Positions 19,635 through 25,400 of a DNA stretch of 25,400 nt are shown one piece after another. A model generated the notes under the pieces. The model saw only the letters and a list, made by a program, of their open reading frames with translations, was not told the DNA's origin and ran no database searches. Source of the stretch: Pleurobrachia bachei (taxonomy: Eukaryota > Ctenophora > Tentaculata > Cydippida > Pleurobrachiidae); assembly GCA_000695325.1 (NCBI GenBank), contig AVPN01000643.1:7230-32629 (forward strand), in the 5' to 3' direction. Made by a program: the position numbers and the translations under genes. Each line of letters begins with the position of its first letter. Positions within the stretch are counted from its first letter, which is position 1.

Positions 19635-20324
19635 TCACTCGGGGAAACTAAACTCATGAATCTTCCCATCGCCCTCCAGTTGTCCCTTCTCCAAACTGTC
19701 CCACCAAGGTCTCAACATGCTCTCACTAATGATCTTGAACCAGGGTGTCACAGGGAACTCCCTCTCATTCTGCATCTCCCTAAACAACTCCTCCTTCCCC
19801 ATATACCGCACTGTTTTCACCTCATCAGGGTTTCCAAGCTGTCATTACAGGAAAAATTGGTCGTTGTGCACCAGATCGAGTACAAGACCCCACGTGTCAC
19901 AACTTGACCCAAAGTAGACAATCCTTGTGAGAAGGGTAATGTCCTCCACGCCCACCTCCGTTATTCCAAGCTCATGTTTCATGCGTCTCACCGCCGCTTC
20001 CTTGATACCTGACACCGGGTCACGTTCGTTTTCCAGGCTGGACAGTGGGTGGGAGCAACAAGAGTTGGTGTACAGGTTAGGAAAAGTTATCTTGTCTGAG
20101 GAACGCTGCTGAACTAACAGCTCATTCCGAGTGTTGAAGAGGAACACACTGAAAGCTCGATGGAGCATCCCCGTTTTTCGGATGTTTTCCATCAGGTGGG
20201 CATTTTTCTTGGATGCAGACCCTGTGATGTTGTCATGACGATCTACTAACATGACCATCTCGGCTAGAGAGGCCGCTTGAACCGGACACACCCCGGACAA
20301 GGTTCGGATCGCTGTTTTTGACAT
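19635..20324 (-). pseudogene. IDI1: Isopentenyl-diphosphate delta-isomerase (type I), disrupted in the active-site region
   Basis: Type I IDI interconverts isopentenyl and dimethylallyl diphosphate. The frame from ATG 20324 shows the Nudix-like IDI1 signatures: KKNAHLMENI (metal His), LHRAFSVFLFNTRNELLVQQ, KITFPNLYTNSCCSHPLSS (catalytic Cys and metal His), EAAVRRMKHELGI, and DITLLTRIVYFGSSCDTWG. The family then expects GEHEID, whose two Glu complete the site. Here the text reads GLVLDLVHNDQFFL, followed by two consecutive in-frame stops (TAA TGA, 19847-19842). After them the same frame resumes as QLGNPDEVKTVRYMGKEELF and continues through TPWFKIISESMLRPWWDSL to the stop at 19635. A local GCxxC-free CNDS reading in another frame hints at small indels. 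The gene is intronless. Pseudogene is favoured; a clustered sequencing error is the alternative. A 50 bp intron would delete the active site and is unlikely. Confidence 0.8.
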
Positions 20325-21898
20325 TACGCTATAATCAGGGAGATATCATGTGTTAGTGTAGGGTGTTAGGAAACAACAAAAATGTAATACAATTTTACAG
20401 TTGTAGACCCCGATTTACCAAAGCCCGAATAATTTGTAACCCCGGTCGCCAGTATATAATACCGTGTACATATTTCCCCCGAGCATCCCGGTTTATCGCT
20501 GATTCCCTGTTATGGCTTCGCGTGGCTAATGTAGGGTTGACTGCGTCAACCTGCCACTAAATCGGGGAGCCACTAAATAGGCGTCCGACTGTATATCGGG
20601 GTCGAACCGTATGGTATCATTATGTCATTAGACGACTGATGGAAATATTACAGTTTTAAAGGCTTCCGCCCCGCATCTAAATAAGGTGAGAATACTAAAA
20701 TATTGCGACATGTTGAAGTTAAGTTATGTGAGGCGTGTTTAAATCTTATATATTGTAGAGTTGTTGAGTCATCGACCGAATGAGATGTATATTATCCCCA
20801 TATTACTATCATACCAACTCGTGATTTTGGGCATTATATAATATCTCCCCATGGCTTTATTTACTGCAGTTGCTGTATCAAAACTATCACTTTTCAGACA
20901 AAAGCAGATCGAGTTAACATATATCCAAAATTTTCACATAACATTATAATGCATATCATGTCTATTACATATAGATCGAATTATAAATTAAAGTCTTTAT
21001 GTTGTTTAATGCTTGTTACTTGTGACTGAGTGGGTCTGCAAAAGAAATTCCCGTCTAAACAGGGTAGGGGTGCGGTGTGAGGGTTGATCTCCTAAGGTTT
21101 AGATATTACAGATACATGTTGCCGCAACCTTTGAAGACGCGGCATTTAATTTTGATATTATATTTAGAATAAGTAGATACATAAGATATTTGATTACGGA
21201 CTATCTGGCTTCTCGTACCAGGGGGATATAATTATATGCCTTCTTTCGCATTATGTAACTTAGGTTTAGGTAGATATGTTACAGCTTCCACAAACTTCAC
21301 ATATTTCACATGAGGCGATAAAATTCTAAATATATTTCGACGATGTCATACTAGGCGTCTCAATATATCCTTGTTATTGTGAATCTTCCTCCGTATTTAT
21401 TATGCAATTTGTCAGATATTGAAGGAGAGCTATTATATGCCGTATTATAATTATACAGCTTACCAAAAGTCTTAGTACACGCCCTTACAGTTTCTATTTT
21501 CAATCTTGCTAATACAGTTGCTGCAGTAAACTTTTTATTCGAGTTTCCAGACAAAATTCAGCACCACCAAAAGATGATTATGTACAATTATACTCATAAA
21601 ATACTTTAGGCTACCAAGACAGGTTACCCTAACATAATGATCACGTGACGCTCCGGCAGCCCCCTATCTCCCTGTCGCATGATGAAGGGCCCGTAATTGA
21701 GTTAAAATGATATTGGTGTAAGGATCGCTTTATCCCACCTCCCCCTCTCAATGCAGTCCACATATGTAAAAGTGGCAGCTGTATAAGTCTCAAATATATA
21801 TTATCTTTCTGCCCAACTTTTGTGTAATATGCTGGAAATTACTCTACTTGATATTATATGCGGCATTCCGAAACTTGGAACCCCACATTTGCTATAGC
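20325..21898. other. AT-rich intergenic region
   Basis: No coding region recognised. Short inverted copies of CCCCGATTTA/TAAATCGGGG occur at 20407 and 20558, a possible decayed element. Open frames here are short and lack domain signals. Confidence 0.5.
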
Positions 21899-23257
21899 AT
21901 GACACCTCTCAGTATGATATCTTTTCACTTGCTGGTACTTTTCGTGGCGTCCGATGCGGTTCTCTCTGCGGTCATGACGTCAACTTGTTCATCGCGGAAC
22001 GAACCTTACAGCTATCACAGGTACCAATTGGTGTACTTAAATATGAGCACTTGTACTTATTTTTGATACTTTTGAGAAATTATAGTGTTTTCTAGTCTCA
22101 CGAGTGCGCTCGCGACCAGAAATCACGGCATGCAGATCAAGCTAGTATATGAAAACTTCTCAAAAGTACCAAAAATAAGTATATCAGGGGGTCTTCCTCT
22201 GAAACGTCTTCACATCCGTTCACATACGTCGTTCCTTTAAATTATGATGACGTACTCTTATACACGGAATCCTTCGCCTAACGGGACGGGTAGGGGCGCC
22301 TAACGTGCAGGAAGGGTAGTGTCTGCCAGAGTCGATACTGATTGTCGACCCTGAAGTTTACGTTTTACGTTAATTCTTACTATATTCTGTATTACAGAGG
22401 AATTCATCTCTCTCAGATTAGGGTTGTCCTGCTTACAAGACGAGTTTGAAACCTTGCACACGAAGGACTACCACGGCAAAAAGGACATGAAACCCTGCAA
22501 CTTCATCATCAAGAAATTCGGACAAATACCACCAACTCTTAGAGGTAGAGCATAATTGTTATTTGCACATTTTATATTGTAGTTTGTTGTCATTTTATGA
22601 AAACGAGTTAATCGTTAGTTTATGATTCATTTTGTATAATGATGTGTCTTATAATTCGAGAAAGATTATTAAGTTTAGGTGACTACCCGATAGGAGACAC
22701 TGTAATATTTGGGATACAAGAAATATCCTGATCCCCGTATCAATCTTTCCTGCTAGGTTGTGCAGTCTTGAGGAGAAGATGCAAACAGGGGAACAAGAAG
22801 AATTTATATTGCTGCCAGGCGCTGGAATGTTTCAAAGATCTACAACTTTTACAAATGGTAAGATTTGCTTTTTATATAGAATCGTTCTAACCTATCAATT
22901 ATTATTCACGTATCATACTATCATGTCTACCGTTACGGAACCGTGTCTGTCGCTAGTAATAATTCAGTGCAATGTTGTCCAAGGCTGGCTCCAGACTGAT
23001 ATAACTAATGCATACTAACGTAGTAAACATAAACAAATAATACGCATTATTATTTTTCCTGCACGGGTAAATGCCCGTCTAGCCCAATATCCCGGGGCTA
23101 CATTTCCCTATTTTTTGTAATACATAATAACGTAGTAAACATAAATAAATAACAGGCATAATGAACTCTGATCGTAAACTAACTACTTTACCCATATTTC
23201 AAGCCGAAGATAATATTAACCTTGTTACAATTTCAGCAATCTAACTACCCGGCATGA
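21899..23257 (+). CDS. Candidate small secreted eight-cysteine protein (four exons)
   Basis: Exons proposed: 21899-22030, 22400-22544, 22757-22857 and 23237-23257 (phases 0, 1, 0), giving about 132 residues. Exon 1 encodes MTPLSMISFHLLVLFVASDA and on to VLSA, a clear signal peptide (the second ATG is at 21914), then TSTCSSRNEPYSYH. Exon 2 encodes EFISLRLGLSCLQDEF, then KKDMKPCNFIIKKFGQIPPT. Exon 3 encodes CAVLRRRCKQGNKKNLYCCQ and ALECFKDLQLLQ. The last exon encodes QSNYPA-stop. Cysteines fall at about 30, 55, 77, 94, 101, 111, 112 and 117. The exon 1 donor (TTG, then GTGTAC) and exon 2 acceptor (ACAGAG) are weak; a stronger donor at 22021 gives an incompatible phase. I recognise no family; an extracellular signalling or structural peptide is possible. 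An inverted-repeat element lies in the first intron. Confidence 0.5.
22055..22180. mobile_element. Short MITE-like inverted-repeat element
   Basis: About 126 bp with 24 bp terminal inverted repeats (22055-22078 and 22157-22180) differing at one position. The ends begin ACTTATTTTTG. A CGAGTGCGCTCG palindrome lies in the middle. It is located in intron 1 of the proposed secreted-protein gene. Confidence 0.7.
23016..23161. repeat. Direct repeats flanking a hairpin segment
   Basis: A 34 bp sequence starting TAACGTAGTAAACATAAA occurs at 23016-23049 and 23128-23161 with few mismatches. Between them are two short hairpins (ACGGG/CCCGT at 23063-23078 and TAGCCC/GGGCTA at 23080-23100). It could be a small insertion with a long target duplication or a chance duplication. 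Confidence 0.6.
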
Positions 23258-24479
23258 AATGATAGTCGATAGCTGCACGATGACCCCAACCTTCTTGTAA
23301 TTTCGCCAACATTCATTTGTGGAGTACCCAAAAACTTCTAGGTCTGAAGACTGAAGTTCCAGCATGAATGATTGTTTTCTTTTATTAGTTTTTAGTTGTG
23401 ATATACCTTTTTGCTGCTTGATCAGTTTTTTAGTTAAAAACCCTGAGTTAAATCCAAAAAACAGTGAGTCGAGACTTGCCATAATACAGAGCGTGAATAG
23501 AGCAAAATGGACATTATTTTTTAATGCATTTTTACAGCATGCAGTGATTCACAAAAAGATATTTAAGTTAATAACTTATTTTATTTGTTAACGTAACCAA
23601 CTATCCCGAATGCCACGTTTCGAAATTTGTCTTTTCAAAAATTCCAATAATACATACCCCGAGAAAAGTTGGGGTGCCTTTTCGACGGGGGTAGCTTCTG
23701 CTGTACCAGGATATATGAAGGGTATGGAATTTGAATCACAATGCATCAAAGAGATATTAATGTCTCTTTTATCGATGATCTTAAGGTGACGAATGACATA
23801 AAGATTCTGGCTTCCGTATCATTAATGTTTTGGCCAATCACAGCTCAGAACACCTAAGATCACTTGTTCACGTCTTGAGCTATGATCAGTATATCTTACA
23901 AGTACAGAGTAGAGCGGGTTAACACAGCTGACATCACTTTCTAATGAGGAACCTCGGAAATGTTCAGGTCGAGTAATATACCGTATCACATGTTTCGTCT
24001 TTCGACCGACCACAACTCAGAACAGCTCTTATGACGTGTGGTTCATGGATAATTCATCGACACGCTTATACTCACTACTCTTGGCATATGCTACATGCCC
24101 TGGGAGCCCTGGGAAACGTGCATACTAGGGATCTGTAGCGCATGTCAAGCTGTACTCGTTCTGAATATTTCAGATACTGCTCATTGGAGGGGGCGTCGGG
24201 CGTAGTATTCCCTTAAACAATATATTTTGATGCTACGAGTTCTCAATAAGTCAGATGTCAGCATAGACCACAGTGGTAACTAATTATCACTGAATTATTG
24301 CTGATTTTGAAAGCGAAAAATCTTGGGGGCCGTTATACCGATCTGGGTTTTTAGTGACCTGTTTACAAATCAAATCAAATTTACACTTACAGGTGCACAC
24401 TACCAAAAAAGTTGATTCACTAAAACGGCTCTAACGGCCAAACCACTCAACCGTTTTGTCTAATTCAAAGTTTGTCTGG
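23258..24479. other. Non-coding region with element fragments
   Basis: No gene recognised. At 23946 there is an end of the GAGGAACCTCGGAAATG inverted-repeat family. A loosely repeated CTCAGAACA segment occurs near 23846 and 24014. Confidence 0.5.
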
Positions 24480-24570
24480 TAGGAAATGTCAAGGCCTAAC
24501 CCCAACCCAAACCCCAGCCGGGCCAGCCCTAACTCTAACCCTACTTTTGCCCTAACCCTAAAAAACCGTT
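24480..24570. repeat. Degenerate telomere-like CCCTAA tract
   Basis: Irregular CCTAACCCC, CCCTAACTCTAACCC and CCCTAACCCTAA units. They are too degenerate and too internal to be a functional telomere. Confidence 0.6.
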
Positions 24571-24620
24571 TTTCAGCACTCACGAATGCGGGGTCGCACG
24601 CATGAGGGGATTGCAGCGCA

Positions 24621-25109
24621 TAGTGAACCATAATAAAGTTCAAGAGTCTCCAATAGCACCCAAGAGCGGACCCCATCCAAGAGAGACCAAAATCAAGAGC
24701 GCACCAGAATCGAAAGAGACCAAATCAAGAGCGCACCACAATCAAGAGAGACCAAAATTAAGATCGCACCAGAATTTGGGCACGTTGCGCCCCTCATGTT
24801 CGCGCGCCCGTAGGGCGATCCACTCACAGAACCCCTCCGGGGTTTGCCCGCTACGCGGGCAACACCAGAATCAAAAGAGACCAAATTAAGAGCGCACCAG
24901 AATCAAAAGAAACCAAATTCAAGAGCGGTATCTTCTGGATGGGGATCTCTCTTGATTAAGATGCGCTGTTGATTTTGGTCTCTCTTGATTGTGGTACGCT
25001 CTTGATTTGGTCTCTTTCGATTGTGGTGCGCTCTTGATTTTGGTCTCTCTTGGATGGGGTCCGCTCTTGGGTGCTCTTGGAGGCTCTTGAACTTTATTAT
25101 GGTTCACTA
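24621..25109. mobile_element. Large foldback (inverted-repeat) element
   Basis: Arms of about 160 bp (24621-24778 and about 24945-25109) are reverse complements at roughly 90 percent or better. They start TAGTGAACCATAATAAAGTT on the left. Each arm is built of degenerate tandem units of about 25-33 bp containing AGAGACCAAA and AAGAGCGCACCA. The roughly 170 bp centre holds more units and three GC-rich hairpins. Open frames across the element are repeat artefacts without gene-like features. Confidence 0.85.
24805..24862. repeat. Cluster of three perfect GC-rich triloop hairpins
   Basis: Within the foldback centre: 24805-24817 (stem CGCCC, loop GTA), 24830-24844 (stem AACCCC, loop TCC) and 24844-24862 (stem TTGCCCGC, loop TAC). 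All stems are perfect with a three-base loop. Confidence 0.8.
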
Positions 25110-25400
25110 TTCATATAATATAATACCTTTTTGGGTAACTTTTCTAACTGGAAGAGAAAAAGTGTCTGGTGCAATCTGTCAAGGTTTTTAGTTTGCTTAG
25201 TCTACAACGCGGCCGCGCGGTCTAAAGCTTGAGCTGAGCTGAAATGAGTTTTTTTTAAATTCAATTTTCTTTTTTTTTAAATTCGAGAGTCGTTTGGAAT
25301 TTGGATAGCGAGCCGGGACTCGCCAAATTATGTTGGGAGCCTCCTAGGATAAATAGTAGGAGCGCTTAGATCATGCACGTGCAAAAATCGCGCGGCACCC
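25110..25400. other. Non-coding right edge
   Basis: T-rich tracts at about 25249-25280 and no open frame of note. Nothing recognised. Confidence 0.5.

Noticed and set aside
19842-19847. Stop-codon readthrough or selenocysteine in IDI1
   Set aside because: There are two consecutive stops of different type, the catalytic Glu region is also missing, and no SECIS-like structure was seen.
23822-24013. Short minus-strand frame as a gene
   Set aside because: It overlaps an end of the CCTCGGAAATG repeat family and has no splice or domain support.
24480-24570. Telomere or chromosome end
   Set aside because: The CCCTAA units are degenerate and few, and ordinary sequence continues to the right.
24602-24889. 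Open frame with SAPESKETKSRAHHNQERPK-like repeats, and its partner at 24919-25107
   Set aside because: It is produced by the foldback element on both strands. No start context or domain.
1-25400. tRNA genes, rRNA genes, CRISPR arrays, prokaryotic operons
   Set aside because: None seen. The introns and gene families are eukaryotic, and the repeats lack CRISPR spacing.

Overview
The window is eukaryotic nuclear DNA from an animal with moderately AT-rich DNA, many short GT-AG introns (mostly about 90-480 bp) and abundant small inverted-repeat elements. The identifiable genes (WASH-complex subunit 2, radial spoke protein 3, isopentenyl-diphosphate isomerase) are conserved across eukaryotes or animals. 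The compact introns, a gene nested in an intron and fast tandem duplication would fit an early-branching marine invertebrate such as a ctenophore or sponge. That placement is a guess; nothing here fixes the phylum.

Layout. (1) About 1-10.7 kb, minus strand: a WASHC2/FAM21 gene. I could reconstruct a phase-consistent exon chain: four head-domain exons, six symmetric phase-1 exons of the acidic linker, a bridging exon, one 2.56 kb exon carrying about two dozen acidic LFa motifs, and two exons toward the C-terminus. The last exon or exons lie off the left edge. The four head exons are present twice in tandem (8690-9495 and 9796-10674). The two copies differ only at silent positions. (2) 6.5-7.6 kb, plus strand: the conserved core of radial spoke protein RSPH3 in four exons, lying antisense inside the single large WASHC2 intron. 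(3) 11.2-19.2 kb, minus strand: a tandem cluster of an intronless family that I read as a helical-repeat (ARM/HEAT-like) protein with a C-terminal BTB-like domain. One copy is intact (864 aa), one is a frameshifted and internally duplicated C/B composite, and one is truncated and fused to mobile-element sequence. Blocks of near-perfect identity next to divergent blocks point to recent unequal exchange or gene conversion. (4) 19.6-20.3 kb, minus strand: an intronless IDI1-like gene damaged exactly where the catalytic Glu residues should be. (5) 21.9-23.3 kb, plus strand: a candidate four-exon gene for a small secreted eight-cysteine protein. (6) 23.3-25.4 kb: non-coding, with a large foldback element and GC-rich triloop hairpins.

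The genes have no evident joint pathway. WASHC2 acts in endosomal sorting, RSPH3 in cilia and IDI1 in isoprenoid synthesis. The notable themes are duplication and recombination: an exon-block duplication in WASHC2, a mosaic tandem family, and insertion of inverted-repeat elements into introns and gene ends.
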